Origin: Phyllobacterium zundukense
GTDB lineage: Bacteria; Pseudomonadota; Alphaproteobacteria; Rhizobiales; Rhizobiaceae
Direction: 5' to 3'
DNA: 64,000 bases
NCBI RefSeq assembly: GCF_002764115.1
Contig: NZ_CP017941.1
Location: forward strand, 576,059-640,058
Shown: positions 43,811-52,203 of the stretch, one piece after another
Position numbering within the stretch: position 1 is the first letter of the stretch
Layout of the letters: each line of letters opens with the position of its first letter
Translations under genes and position numbers: made by a program
Notes under the pieces: generated by a model
The model's input: only the letters and a program-made list of their open reading frames with translations
The model's database searches: none
What the model was told of the DNA's origin: nothing

Positions 43811-44095
43811 ATGAAATCCATCATCAAGACCGTATTGATCGCACTTGCCGCAGCTGCAATTTCGAGCGCGTCAATGGCCGCTGAGTTCACTAAGGGCGAG
43901 GTGAAGAAAATCGATCTCAAGCAGAAGAAAATCACCATCAAGCATGAGGAGCTTAAAAGCTTGGATATGCCAGCAATGACCATGGTGTTCGTTGTCAGCG
44001 ACGATGCCCTGCTTGCCAAGGCAAAACAGGGCTCATCGATCGAGTTTGTTGCCGAGAAGGTCAACGGGAAACTGACGGTCACTGATATTAAGTAA
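43811..44095 (+). CDS. cusF: CusF-type periplasmic copper chaperone
   Basis: The 94-residue protein has a signal (TVLIALAAAAISSASMAA) and the CusF core: KGEVKKIDLKQKKITIKHEE followed by LKSLDMPAMTMVFVVSD. The His of IKHEEL and two Met of MPAMTM are the Cu(I)/Ag(I) ligands; the usual Trp that stacks on copper is not seen in this stretch (VF follows MTM). CusF delivers metal to CusB. It is the last gene before the terminator at 44155. Confidence 0.9.
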   Translation: MKSIIKTVLIALAAAAISSASMAAEFTKGEVKKIDLKQKKITIKHEELKSLDMPAMTMVFVVSDDALLAKAKQGSSIEFVAEKVNGKLTVTDIK

Positions 44096-44154
44096 CCCCC
44101 GAGCAACCGATTGTTATCAGCGGCTCCGAGGAAATGCTGACGAAGTTGCAAGAC

Positions 44155-44191
44155 GCCAGCGGCTACACATAGCCGCTGGCGCTATTTTTTT
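44155..44191 (+). terminator. Rho-independent terminator of the cupredoxin-cusF operon
   Basis: GCCAGCGGCT-acacat-AGCCGCTGGC is a perfect ten-pair stem followed by gcta and a run of seven T. It lies 60 bases after the cusF stop and closes the copper operon on the plus strand. Confidence 0.92.
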
Positions 44192-44330
44192 GGAATTAAT
44201 CGAATTCACTATATCCTTGTCGTCGATCTCGATTTTGAACCGAAACATCGCGGTAGGTGTTTCGCGCCACAAGCCTGATCTCAAGGGCGGGTCTGGCGGA
44301 CAGATGCTCGGACACGCCCTTCTTCAAAAT

Positions 44331-44975
44331 CTAGCCTGGAGGCCCGGTGTACCCGATCGCATTCGGCCCACCGTTCATGTCTCGAAGCTTGATTACATAG
44401 TTTCGCGGGCGCAGCCAGATGCCCGGCGTTTTGTACCCCATGGAGCGCGCGATGTTCCCCACGAAGGCATTGCAATTGTTGACGGTTGCTTGCCAGAAAT
44501 GGGTACGGGCCTGGAGCTTGCGTATGTACGCGACGACTTGCCTGTATTCGGCTTCGCTGAGCATGACGCGCCAGCTCGCGGATCGGTATCTGTCGTCCAG
44601 GTCGCCGTCGCTCGCTCCGGTCTCGGCCGGCACCGGGATGTAATGGCCAAGAACGTAGGGAACGGCACTATTCGAAGCCGGGTGGAGGCCGGCCACATCA
44701 CGATCGATCACCTTGCCCGACTTGTCCAGACGCCCAAAAATCACATAGGTGTGGCCGTAGGTGAGCGCATAGCGAGAGCGGAACTCTATGAAATACCGCC
44801 CAACCTTTTGTTGGGATCGCCCTGCCGCCGTGGCTCCATTCCGTGGTGTTGTCGCGGATGTTGTCGCAATGGGTACGTCATCACCGGACACGGAACGCGA
44901 CTTGGTCTCCCCACGTGTCGGAAGTGCCGCTGCCGTTAGCGCGAGAAAGACCACAAAGAGTAGGCGAGAAATCAT
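44331..44975 (-). CDS. Exported protein of unknown function
   Basis: From ATG 44975 the 214-residue product starts MISRLLFVVFLALTAAALPT, a signal peptide. The body has QQKVGRYFIEFRSRYALTYGHTYVIFGRLDKSGKV, PYVLGHYIPVPAETGASDGDLDDRY and NNCNAFVGNIARSMG, a conserved-looking pattern with His, Tyr and N-N-C-N-x-F that may be an active site. I recognise it as a type seen in rhizobia but cannot name it; the NCN motif near the C-terminus recalls NlpC/LRAT-like or DUF4105-like peptidases only loosely. It faces the cusF operon terminator. Confidence 0.65.
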   Translation of the reverse strand: MISRLLFVVFLALTAAALPTRGETKSRSVSGDDVPIATTSATTPRNGATAAGRSQQKVGRYFIEFRSRYALTYGHTYVIFGRLDKSGKVIDRDVAGLHPASNSAVPYVLGHYIPVPAETGASDGDLDDRYRSASWRVMLSEAEYRQVVAYIRKLQARTHFWQATVNNCNAFVGNIARSMGYKTPGIWLRPRNYVIKLRDMNGGPNAIGYTGPPG

Positions 44976-45226
44976 GAGCGAGTCCCATCCACACGAGTTT
45001 CGAAAAGCGGGCCTAAAGTTAGCCAACAGCCGTAGGCCCAGATCACTTACCAAGACGTAGATGATGCTGGGCCCTGTCGGGATGGTTTGTGAACTCGCTC
45101 ACGCATCCCGGCAGTTCGAAAATGCATTTGAGCAAAAAAGGTTCCAAAGAAGGGAGGGTGCGGGCCGTGGCGGAAAGCGAACCATGGTCAATTAGAATTT
45201 ATCATCCAAGCAATTAGGATGGCCTG

Positions 45227-45544
45227 ATGAGTTACATTTGACACATCGTCGTCTTTATCCCGCGCTATGGCGAGGCAATTAAGTCAAGGATCTCCAAGGG
45301 GAGAAATGCCATTAATCTACACCTGCCCGACGTTACCCTCACGAGTTACACGAACGGCGAGATCGTCGCTGGCCCAAATCGTTTGAACTTTGAGGCCATG
45401 ACGGAACTGATCAAGCCTGTCGTTGATTCCGATGCTGAATTCGACAAGTTTGTCGAAGAACTCATGAACGAAGGCCGATCGTCGATCAAACCCAAGGACC
45501 GCCCGAATAGCGAGATTATCGTTGCTATGGTCCAATCGTCGTAG
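45227..45544 (+). pseudogene. Unrecognised gene with in-frame TGA at codon 5
   Basis: ATG 45227 is preceded by AGGA at suitable spacing and reads M-S-Y-I-TGA, then continues in the same frame for 100 codons without a stop: HIVVFIPRYGEAIKSRISKG, RNAINLHLPDVTLTSYTNGE, RLNFEAMTELIKPVVDSDAE, FVEELMNEGRSSIKPKDRPN, ending IIVAMVQSS. The composition is that of real protein. The TGA could be a mutated TGG, a sequencing error or a mark of decay; no downstream ATG before residue 53 would rescue it. Family unknown. Confidence 0.5.
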
Positions 45545-45648
45545 TCAAAAGTAGCCCAAACAGCCGATTTTGCGATACTTGCTATATCAGACGAGAAGTG
45601 TGCAGTCGGGGGGATTTTGCGGCTGCTGACCCAGGTAGAAAGATTGGG

Positions 45649-46206
45649 ATGGAGGATACGCTGAAATCTTCGATCTACGTCACCGGTGCATCGTGTTCAG
45701 GGGTGACAACGCTCGGTCGCGGCCTGGCTTCAGCGATTGGATTGCGTCATATCGACTGCGATGACTTCTATTGGTTCTCAACCAATCCCCCGTTCACGAC
45801 CAAACGTCCGCCTGCCGATCGAGTCGGCCTGATCCGCGAAGCGTTGGGAGAGGAGGGCTGGGTACTGTCCGGATCGTTTGACGGTTGGGGAGACTCCCTC
45901 ATTGAACGCGTCAATCTGATCGTATTCATCTACACCCCGACGGCAATTCGGATGGAACGGCTCCTGGCACGGGAACGGGCACGCTACGGCAACCGGATAT
46001 TGCCGTCGGGCGACATGTACGAAATTCATACCAATTTCGCGGCTTGGGCCGCTCAATACGACAAACCCGGTTTTCCCGGACGAAATCTGGCCCGCCATGA
46101 GGATTGGCTGGAGAAGCAATCCGCTCCCGTGTTGCGTCTTGATGGCACCCAAGATCCGCTGGCGCTCGTCTCACGGGTTCTCGATAATCTACAGCGAACC
46201 GGTTGA
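45649..46206 (+). CDS. P-loop kinase-like ATPase
   Basis: The 185-residue protein has a Walker A loop SSIYVTGASCSGVTTLGRGL (GASCSGVTT), an early Asp region HIDCDDFYWFSTNPPF, and the C-terminal DNLQRTG. It belongs to the adenylate-kinase-like or topology-modulation group of small kinases (DFYW next to a long substrate-binding segment, RMERLLARERARYGNRI). The substrate is unknown. ATG 45649 (MEDTLKSSIYV) is preferred because homology starts there. Confidence 0.75.
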   Translation: MEDTLKSSIYVTGASCSGVTTLGRGLASAIGLRHIDCDDFYWFSTNPPFTTKRPPADRVGLIREALGEEGWVLSGSFDGWGDSLIERVNLIVFIYTPTAIRMERLLARERARYGNRILPSGDMYEIHTNFAAWAAQYDKPGFPGRNLARHEDWLEKQSAPVLRLDGTQDPLALVSRVLDNLQRTG

Positions 46207-46345
46207 GCTATCATCCTGCGAACAAAGCGCGCCAAATCGACTAATGAAGGGATGTGGTCAGGTGGCCCACCGACGTTTACGATATCTTGATAGCATCATC
46301 ATAAATCATAGTTCCGGGCCATCCATAGGAATATAGTTGATGCAA

Positions 46346-46906
46346 TCAACAAAAGAGATACGGCGCTTCAACGGCTTCTCTACAGCGAAAGATAGTACGG
46401 ATTAGTAACCAGACATTGGAGACATCGATTAGAGGAGTGGTGGCATTGTAATATACGTTTGCTGCGGCCGCCGCATATGGCATGCTGTCGAACACGATTG
46501 CATTCTTATTGTGGATTGAAGCCATCAATCCCGCTAGCCCTCCACCGAGAGAGTGACCAGTTAATACGATATTGTCTCCGGCAAGCGACACCACGTCCTG
46601 ATAAAATAGAGCTGCAGCCTTCGCCTGCGCAGCTTCCCAACCAGCCCCTCCCAACCAGCTCTCGGCGTCGGTCCAAGCACTACCGAAGGAATCAGTGTCG
46701 TTCCCGCGATATGAGATGACGATCACTTGACCGATTCGATACGCAACAGCGCTAAAGCCGACATCGTTTGGGGCATTCCTTAATATGACCTCCGCCGTAC
46801 CGATTTGATTGGCGAACGGGCTGCCACCCAATTCAACAGCCCTGACATCATCTTGATTATAGGCATCCATAGCCAATACTGCTCGAAGGAGTTTAGCATC
46901 GGTCAT
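46346..46906 (-). CDS. Lipase class 3-like protein, short form
   Basis: The 186-residue protein contains the nucleophile elbow [20 protein letters not shown] (G-H-S-L-G), a preceding strand [21 protein letters not shown] with an oxyanion-type RG-N/D, and [17 protein letters not shown], typical of Mbeg1-like/DUF2974 hydrolases. Family members are often longer, and this one ends soon after the catalytic Ser region ([20 protein letters not shown]), so the Asp and His of the triad may be missing; it could be truncated. No signal peptide is seen. Confidence 0.65.
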   Translation of the reverse strand: MTDAKLLRAVLAMDAYNQDDVRAVELGGSPFANQIGTAEVILRNAPNDVGFSAVAYRIGQVIVISYRGNDTDSFGSAWTDAESWLGGAGWEAAQAKAAALFYQDVVSLAGDNIVLTGHSLGGGLAGLMASIHNKNAIVFDSMPYAAAAANVYYNATTPLIDVSNVWLLIRTIFRCREAVEAPYLFC

Positions 46907-47058
46907 TCGTCAACTATCCTTTCTGTTTCCAGGTCAGCCCCAGATCTCATTGCGAAAGCGAGACATGCGCCATAATTGCATTTGACACGACCGCGTGTCC
47001 GATGGTGATATTATCGTCACGGAAGCGCAGTGTGCCCTCCATGCCAATCGAGACGATC

Positions 47059-47658
47059 ATGGGCAAATATCGAGACCATCGCGAGCCACGCCGGCATCGG
47101 CATGACGATGACCTCGTTTCCTTTTCGGAGCGGACGTCCGAGCCAAGCTACTTTCAGCGCCCGTCGACTATGACCGCAGACCCTGTCGACGCGGAGCTGA
47201 TTTGGTTCAACGCCAGCAAGGGTTTTGGTTTCGTCAAACTGTCGGATGGCACGGAGGCTTATCTGCACGTCCGACAGTTGGACGCAGCCGGAAGCCGCGG
47301 TGTTTCCGGGGGGACGCGTCTCAAGGTCACGGTCGAAGAAAGTTCCAGAGGCCATCAGGTCGTGCAAGTCCTGGAAATAGGCCATCAGATCGCTAAAACT
47401 CTGGCACATACGCACCGCGCGGGAGAGTCCACTGCCAAGACAGGTGACCAGCTGGAGCGCGCGGGCACGGTCAAATGGTACAATCCCGAAAAGGGCTTCG
47501 GATTCATTGCTCCCGATAACGGTGAGAAGGACGTCTTCGTCCATGCCACAGCGCTGACCCGTTCAGGGCTCAGCATGCTGGAGGAGGGACAGAAGGTTTT
47601 TGTCGAATGCGGGCAGGGCAAGAAAGGCCTGGAAGTCCGGAGCATTCGCTTTGGCTAG
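47059..47658 (+). CDS. Double cold-shock-domain protein
   Basis: The 199-residue protein from ATG 47059 begins [20 protein letters not shown], the opening seen in rhizobial double CSD proteins. Two cold-shock domains follow: [21 protein letters not shown] (about 48-67) and [20 protein letters not shown] (about 136-155), the second with [13 protein letters not shown]. The first has a degenerate RNP1 (KGFGFVKL) and less of RNP2. It binds RNA or ssDNA and acts in stress or cold. The linker (about 110-130) is low complexity. An ATG at 47041 is an alternative. Confidence 0.85.
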   Translation: MGKYRDHREPRRHRHDDDLVSFSERTSEPSYFQRPSTMTADPVDAELIWFNASKGFGFVKLSDGTEAYLHVRQLDAAGSRGVSGGTRLKVTVEESSRGHQVVQVLEIGHQIAKTLAHTHRAGESTAKTGDQLERAGTVKWYNPEKGFGFIAPDNGEKDVFVHATALTRSGLSMLEEGQKVFVECGQGKKGLEVRSIRFG

Positions 47659-47785
47659 ACGCCACCGCGTGGCCCATGCCCAGAAATTGCCACTCATACA
47701 AAGAAAAAGCCCTCTGCCGGCTTAAAGATACGCCTTGCTTTCATGTTGAACGGTATCTATGTTATGTTCAACACAGGAGGCCAGC

Positions 47786-48082
47786 ATGGGTGCCCAAATC
47801 CGTTCCGCTGCAGAAAGCGAGGCAAAGGTTGCGTTGACCCGCAACAAGCTGGTGCTTGAGCAAGCGCGGGCCGTTGGCCTGCTCGGTACCGCGAAAAACA
47901 CACGTTTGTCGGGGCGAGTACCATCGGAGTTGATCGACGCTGCGAAAAAGCGAGCTCACGTCACTTCCGACACCGAACTGTTGGAACTGGCACTGTCGCG
48001 GTTGGCACTGGAGGACGACTTTGGCGCCCGCCTCGTCGGCCGGAAAGGCAGCATTCCAGCGGACATCGATCTTGGGATTTGA
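47786..48082 (+). CDS. VapB-like antitoxin candidate
   Basis: ATG 47786 has AGGAGG seven bases upstream. The 98-residue product reads MGAQIRSAAESEAKVALTRN, then LSGRVPSELIDAAKKRAHVTSDTELLELALSRLAL, which resembles a ribbon-helix-helix type fold, with a C-terminal tail RKGSIPADIDLGI. It overlaps the downstream PIN-domain gene by ten bases, the usual order for an antitoxin-toxin pair. Confidence 0.65.
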   Translation: MGAQIRSAAESEAKVALTRNKLVLEQARAVGLLGTAKNTRLSGRVPSELIDAAKKRAHVTSDTELLELALSRLALEDDFGARLVGRKGSIPADIDLGI

Positions 48083-48656
48083 TCTCTTCGAGACGCTCCG
48101 ATCACTGAAGCCCCAGAAACGCCTGGGAACGCTCGAACGTCGGGCCGATGATGATTTGCCTTGGGTAGATGACGAGCCAACCATTGGTGGTCCATTGTTT
48201 CTGGACACCAGCGTCTATCTGGACGTGCTGCAGGGGCGATCGCCGGCAGAGGTGGATGCGCTTCTAACGTATCGGGTATGTCACCATTCGGCTGTGTGTC
48301 TCTCTGAGCTGACCCACGCATTTGGCCGCCTGGATCCGAAACATGCTTCAACGAAGTCGGTCCTGGAAACAATTCAGGCGACGGTAGACGACATCCCAGA
48401 GCACAGACTTTATGCCCCAGACGCATCTATTTGGGGGCAAGCCGGCGTCCTCGCCGGCTCGCTCTTTCGGTTGAGCAACTTGCCAAAGGGAGAGGGTCAC
48501 GAGCGCCGGTTTGTCAACGATGCTCTAATTTTCCTGCAGGCGCGGCAATTGGGTGCGAGTGTGCTTACCGGAAACATCCGGGATTTCGATTATCTTTCCC
48601 AGATCATTCCAACGGGGCGCGTCATTCTGTACCGATCTCCTTCAGCGCCACGATGA
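48072..48656 (+). CDS. PIN-domain toxin (VapC-like)
   Basis: The product contains the PIN catalytic set: PLFLDTSVYLDVLQGRSPAE (first Asp), AVCLSELTHAFGRLD (Glu), RRFVNDALIFLQARQLGASV (Asp) and LTGNIRDFDYLSQI (last acidic pair). Such proteins are Mg-dependent RNases. There is no good ATG; TTG 48072 is the nearest in-frame start and overlaps the antitoxin stop by ten bases, giving 194 residues, longer than usual VapC (about 130). The first 50 residues before the first Asp are extra. Start uncertain. Confidence 0.7.
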   Translation: MGFDLFETLRSLKPQKRLGTLERRADDDLPWVDDEPTIGGPLFLDTSVYLDVLQGRSPAEVDALLTYRVCHHSAVCLSELTHAFGRLDPKHASTKSVLETIQATVDDIPEHRLYAPDASIWGQAGVLAGSLFRLSNLPKGEGHERRFVNDALIFLQARQLGASVLTGNIRDFDYLSQIIPTGRVILYRSPSAPR

Positions 48657-49280
48657 TGAAATGCGGTGGTGGTTCGAGCGCAGTCGCCGGCACGCAAACG
48701 TTCTGTGCAGGCTAACGGGATGATCCGTGTGAATCGCGCCCCACACCGTCTTCCGCTATGCTTTAGGAACTGGAGCTCTTGGGGCGTGAGGCGCCAACTG
48801 ACGTCAATCATCTGCAAAACGCCCCGGCATTCCTGCGCTTTCTGGAGACCTTGTCGGACTGTACTTAGACGTAAGAATGCGGCCGTTCATGTGAATCGCT
48901 GCACGCAATTATGAGATTCTGGACGCCAAAATTCTCAAATTTGCTGCAACAATGAGAATTCGAGTATGACGGCCCATAAAAGCATCCACTTGAAATTGTT
49001 AATTGTTTCGGAGCGGGTGACTACTGATGGCGCACCCCCACCCGTAACGAACAAGCGCCAAGTTGTTGGGATTGTTTCTCAAATTACCTGCAGTGATGGC
49101 CACCGGAATCTCAAGTAAATTACACCGTCTCAAATTAAGCGCAACGCTAACTCGTTGAAAAAGCCGGCCGGTTGCCGGCGATAACAATCGGGGGTGAGCC
49201 AATGAAGATGCGGCTCGAGTGCTTCGTCGGTTGCCATCCGATCTGTCAGTTCCATAATCCGCGTTATGCCGCAAATCGAG
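48657..49280 (+). other. Intergenic stretch without a recognised gene
   Basis: About 620 bases between the PIN gene and the insertion element. Both strands have only short frames with no family resemblance or ribosome site. The AT content is a little higher than in neighbouring genes. The end of this stretch carries the left target-site copy TCGAG. Confidence 0.6.
49276..49280. repeat. Left target-site duplication TCGAG
   Basis: TCGAG directly abuts the left end of the insertion element and is repeated immediately after the right end at 51731-51735. This fixes the element boundaries. Confidence 0.8.
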
Positions 49281-49330
49281 TGTGGCCGCAAAGTTGAAGT
49301 GTCCTGATCCTGCAAAGTAAGAATGTCACT
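49281..49330 (+). repeat. Left inverted end with two related transposase-site-like motifs
   Basis: The outer part begins TGTGGCCGCAAAGTTGAAGT; the inner 20 bases are TGCAAAGTAAGAATGTCACT (49311-49330), identical to the inverse of 51680-51699. Inside the end, GCAAAGTTGAAGTGTC and GCAAAGTAAGAATGTC are direct repeats agreeing at 12 of 16 positions, as expected for tandem transposase binding sites. Confidence 0.85.
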
Positions 49331-49364
49331 CTCCCCGCGTTTTAATTGGCGTGGGAGATTGCGA

Positions 49365-50771
49365 ATGGGATTGATTGCGATGAGCGAGCGTGAACTGCAG
49401 AGGATTGAGGTTTTGTCGAAGGTCATTGACGGCCGAATGACGATCATTTCGGCCGCCCGTGTGCTGGCGCTGAGCACGCGCCAGGTGCGTCGACTGCTGG
49501 AGCGGATCCGGGCGGACGGTGCGGCCTCGATCCGGCACAGGGCCCGCGGCCGGCCGTCGAACAACCGGATCTGCGACGGCGTGCGCGACTATGCCGTGGC
49601 GATTGTGCGCGAGCGCTATGCCGATTTCGGTCCGACCTTGGCGGCAGAGAAGCTGGCCGAAGAGCACGGGCTGACGGTGTCGCGCGAGACGCTGCGTAGC
49701 TGGATGACGGAGGCTGGATTATGGTTGTCACGCCAGCAGCGCCGGACGTTTCATCAGCCTCGGTTGCGGCGCGAAGCCTATGGCGAGCTGGTGCAGATCG
49801 ACGGGTCCGAGCATCGCTGGTTTGAAGATCGTGGGCCGCCCTGTTCGCTGCTGGTGTTCATCGACGATGCGACCGGCAAGCTGATGCAGTTGCGCTTCGT
49901 GCGGTCAGAAAGTGCGTTTAGCTATTTTGGGGCGCTGGAGCTTTATCTGAAGGCGCATGGCGCTCCGGTTGCCTTTTATTCGGACAAGCATTCGGTGTTT
50001 CGGGTGGCGAAGAAGGATGCCAAAGGTGGTCAGGGCATGACCCAGTTCGGCCGGGCGCTGTCGGAGTTAAACATCGAGATTCTTTGTGCAAATTCGAGCT
50101 AGGCCAAGGGCCGTGTCGAGCGGATGAACCGGACGCTACAGGATCGGCTGGTCAAGGAATTGCGGCTGGCCGGCATCTGCGACATGGAAGCCGGTAATGC
50201 GTTCTTGCCTGGCTTCATGGAGCGCTATAACGCCCGGTTTGCGGTTACCCCTGCCCGGTCCGGCGACCTGCATCGACCCGTCAATCTTGCGCTGGATCGG
50301 CTCCGGGAGATCCTATGCAAGCGCGAGCAGCGCTACGTCGGCGCGCAGCTGACGTTCTCGTTCGAGCGCAAGCGGATCATGCTCGAGGAGAATGAGGTGA
50401 CGCGCGGGCCGGTCGGTCGCTATGTCGAGACCTACGCCTACGCCGACGGCCGACTCGACATTCGCTGGAAGGGGCATTCCCTGCCCTACAGGACGTTCGA
50501 CAAGGACCAACGGGTGACGCATGCGGCGATCATCGAGAACAAGCGCCTCGGCGACGTTCTGGCCTATATCAAGGAGCGGCAGGAGGTGCAGACGCCAAAG
50601 GTCAAGACCAATAGCGAGAAGAATGGCTATAAGCCGCGAGGTCAAAAGCCTGGACGGACGAAAGATTTCGGGAACGATCCGGCCGTGATCGCTCGACGTC
50701 AACGGGCGCTTTCCCAGCAAAGTGCAATGGAGCAAGGGCAGTCTTACCCGACACAGTTCAATGGAGGGTAA
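49365..50771 (+). pseudogene. ISNCY-family transposase interrupted by a TAG codon
   Basis: One frame runs from ATG 49365 (GGGAG eight bases upstream) to 50771, about 468 codons, broken only by TAG at 50100-50102. The N-terminus has helix-turn-helix segments (MTIISAARVLALSTRQVRRL, SIRHRARGRPSNNRI); the core has VQIDGSEHRWFEDRGPPCSL, LLVFIDDATGKLMQLRFVRS, VAFYSDKHSVFRV and KGRVERMNRTLQDRLVKELR, the DDE pattern. The stop lies in C-A-N-S-S-TAG-A-K-G-R-V-E-R, where Gln (CAG) is expected, so a single C-to-T change is the likely cause. Truncation before the catalytic Glu would abolish activity. Confidence 0.88.
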
Positions 50772-51498
50772 ATTCGGATTGCGTGTCTGATTCCAGCCTT
50801 AAACAGGCAGCCCACAACGGTGTCTTGTGGTAGGTTCCGTCCTGCAGAATAGTCAGTCCCTCGCGATCTTCGTGTAGCAATCCCAACCAGCACAGGGGAC
50901 GAATGATGTCGTAGCGGAACTCCGACTTTACCGTCCAAGCTTCGACAGTCAATTCTGCTTGCTCCGCCGAGTATGACTCGCTCGGGTATAACTCGTTCAC
51001 CAGGTCGTTCAGCGAACAGCCCTTTCCTGCCTTGATATTGATAAGATTGAGAAAGACGTGCCACCAACGCATCCGCTCATGGACATCCTGCTGCGTCTGC
51101 CCATCGTGGATATAAGCATAGAGATAATCCGTCGCGATCAGATTGAAGAATGCCTGCGGTCTTGCCAGAAAGTCCCGGCCACGTTTGGTGGGAAGCAGCG
51201 TGTCTTTTTTTCGCCGAAGAAGTTTTAAATGGCTGAGCATGTCTCGGACCACCCAAAGCGGCGGCATGTCAGCTTCATTGAGAACTTTGTTGACGCTGTA
51301 CAGGTCCTCACAGGTGTAGTCAGGCCACTCGAAGTGAACAGCGGCCCAGTGCACGAACTTGCGGTTCATCGCCCCCGTCGCTGTCAGTCCAATGCCCCCT
51401 TCGGTGTTGGCATAAGATACGGTCATGATCATGCCGCGAACCAGCGGTGACAGGGTCAGTACATCAACGTCGGCAAGCAGCTCAATTTTGGGAAGCAT
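50758..51498 (-). CDS. Passenger protein of the insertion element, function unknown
   Basis: The 246-residue minus-strand protein starts MLPKIELLADVDVLTLSPLV and includes GGIGLTATGAMNRKFVHWAA, LNEADMPPLWVVRDMLSHLK, TLLPTKRGRDFLARPQAFFN, MRWWHVFLNLINIKAGKGCS and IIRPLCWLGLLHEDREGLTI, ending with a charged tail. The winged-helix-like pattern (LT-x2-GA-x-N, LLRRKKDTLLPTKRGRDFL) recalls the C-terminal regions that accompany pRiA4b ORF-3-like proteins of mobile elements, a weak resemblance. The frame is intact while the transposase is not. It has no obvious catalytic motif. Lying inside the element, it moves with it and may serve defence, host regulation or element stability. Confidence 0.65.
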   Translation of the reverse strand: MLPKIELLADVDVLTLSPLVRGMIMTVSYANTEGGIGLTATGAMNRKFVHWAAVHFEWPDYTCEDLYSVNKVLNEADMPPLWVVRDMLSHLKLLRRKKDTLLPTKRGRDFLARPQAFFNLIATDYLYAYIHDGQTQQDVHERMRWWHVFLNLINIKAGKGCSLNDLVNELYPSESYSAEQAELTVEAWTVKSEFRYDIIRPLCWLGLLHEDREGLTILQDGTYHKTPLWAACLRLESDTQSEFTLH

Positions 51499-51606
51499 TG
51501 CGTAATCCTGGCAGACCCAACTGGAGTGTCGATCCGATCCAGATCATTCCCCAGGAGCGCGATGATTGAAACCCTAAAAGCTAAAGCCGAAGGGTGCCCG
51601 TCACCC

Positions 51607-51652
51607 GCCCCGATCTGTCCTTGCAATCCGGACCAGCCGGCCAGATCGGGGC
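51607..51652. repeat. Perfect 11-bp inverted repeat near the right end of the element
   Basis: GCCCCGATCTG (51607-51617) pairs with CAGATCGGGGC (51642-51652); a second short pair GTCC/GGAC lies inside the 24-base loop. It sits between the passenger start (51498) and the right terminal repeat. It could be a terminator against outside transcription, a transposase or passenger-regulator site, or a structured RNA. Confidence 0.6.
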
Positions 51653-51679
51653 TGATCATCGTGCCGCGTGGCAGCGCAA

Positions 51680-51730
51680 AGTGACATTCTTACTTTGCAC
51701 AACCGGCGACATTTCAACCTTGCCGCCACA
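51680..51730 (-). repeat. Right inverted end of the insertion element
   Basis: The right end repeats the left in inverse order: AGTGACATTCTTACTTTGCA (51680-51699) is a perfect match to the inverse of the left inner repeat, and the outer part ends TTGCCGCCACA, matching TGTGGCCGCAA with one difference. The total inverted end is about 50 bases with few mismatches plus one extra base. Confidence 0.85.
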
Positions 51731-51735
51731 TCGAG
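51731..51735. repeat. Right target-site duplication TCGAG
   Basis: Second copy of the 5-bp duplication that flanks the element; the left copy is at 49276-49280. Confidence 0.8.
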
Positions 51736-51810
51736 TAGCAGCGGTGGGTTCAAGGATGAAGTGCGACTTGCAATAGATAACAATGGCTTATCACTCGCAA
51801 GGACTTGCCC

Positions 51811-51966
51811 ATGAAACGCACCTACTCCCAGATCGACATGGATGAACGCCGCAAGATCGCCCGCTGGCGAACGGCTGGTATCAGTGTTGATCTGATTGCC
51901 GAGAGAAGATCAGGCGCGTTGAGCCCAGAGCCGAGTAAATTTTATGCCCGGACGGTTCGAGAATAA
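51811..51966 (+). pseudogene. 5' remnant of an IS30-family transposase
   Basis: ATG 51811 reads MKRTYSQIDMDERRKIARWR followed by TAGISVDLIAER, the N-terminal helix-turn-helix of IS30-type transposases. Homology stops near 51903; the remaining codons to the stop at 51966 (RSGALSPEPSKFYARTVRE) belong to other sequence. No right end or catalytic part is present, so this is debris of an old insertion or deletion. Confidence 0.75.
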
Positions 51967-52138
51967 CTTCTACGTCGGATTTATCTACATCGAGAGCATC
52001 GAGCTCTCGAACGACCGCGCATAGATGGTGCTTCGGCTCGATCATTTTACCACTGACATAGCCCGGCAATGAGTTTGGTACCGGATCAATACCCTTGGGC
52101 AAAAAGAATCCATAAAACCTGCGATCAGGGGTTTGCAT
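51881..52138 (-). pseudogene. Hypothetical gene truncated by IS30 debris
   Basis: The minus-strand frame from ATG 52138 reads MQTPDRRFYGFFLPKGIDPV, then PNSLPGYVSGKMIEPKHHLC and AVVRELDALDVDKSDVEVIL, a credible protein. The last about nine residues (LIFSRQSDQH) are encoded by the opposite strand of the IS30 fragment, so the natural C-terminus is lost. An upstream TTG at 52153 is an alternative start. Family unknown. Confidence 0.45.
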
Positions 52139-52203
52139 CCTTAGATATTTCAACTATATGACGACCGCACATGCTATTGCCGCTGCCGTTTACAGGCAGC
52201 CGT

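Larger units (their letters stand above)
49281..51730 (+). mobile_element. 2450-bp ISNCY-type insertion element with a passenger gene
   Basis: The element is bounded by inverted ends that start TGTGGC, with a 5-bp target duplication TCGAG on both sides. It carries a plus-strand transposase gene and a minus-strand passenger gene, the two 3' ends overlapping by 14 bases. Typical elements of this transposase class without passengers are shorter (about 1.6-1.8 kb), which fits addition of the passenger. The transposase has a nonsense codon, so this copy cannot move on its own unless the stop is suppressed or a full copy elsewhere acts in trans. Confidence 0.85.

Noticed and set aside
45239..45241. 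TGA read as selenocysteine
   Set aside because: No SECIS-like hairpin is evident directly after the TGA and the position at codon 5 does not fit known selenoproteins.
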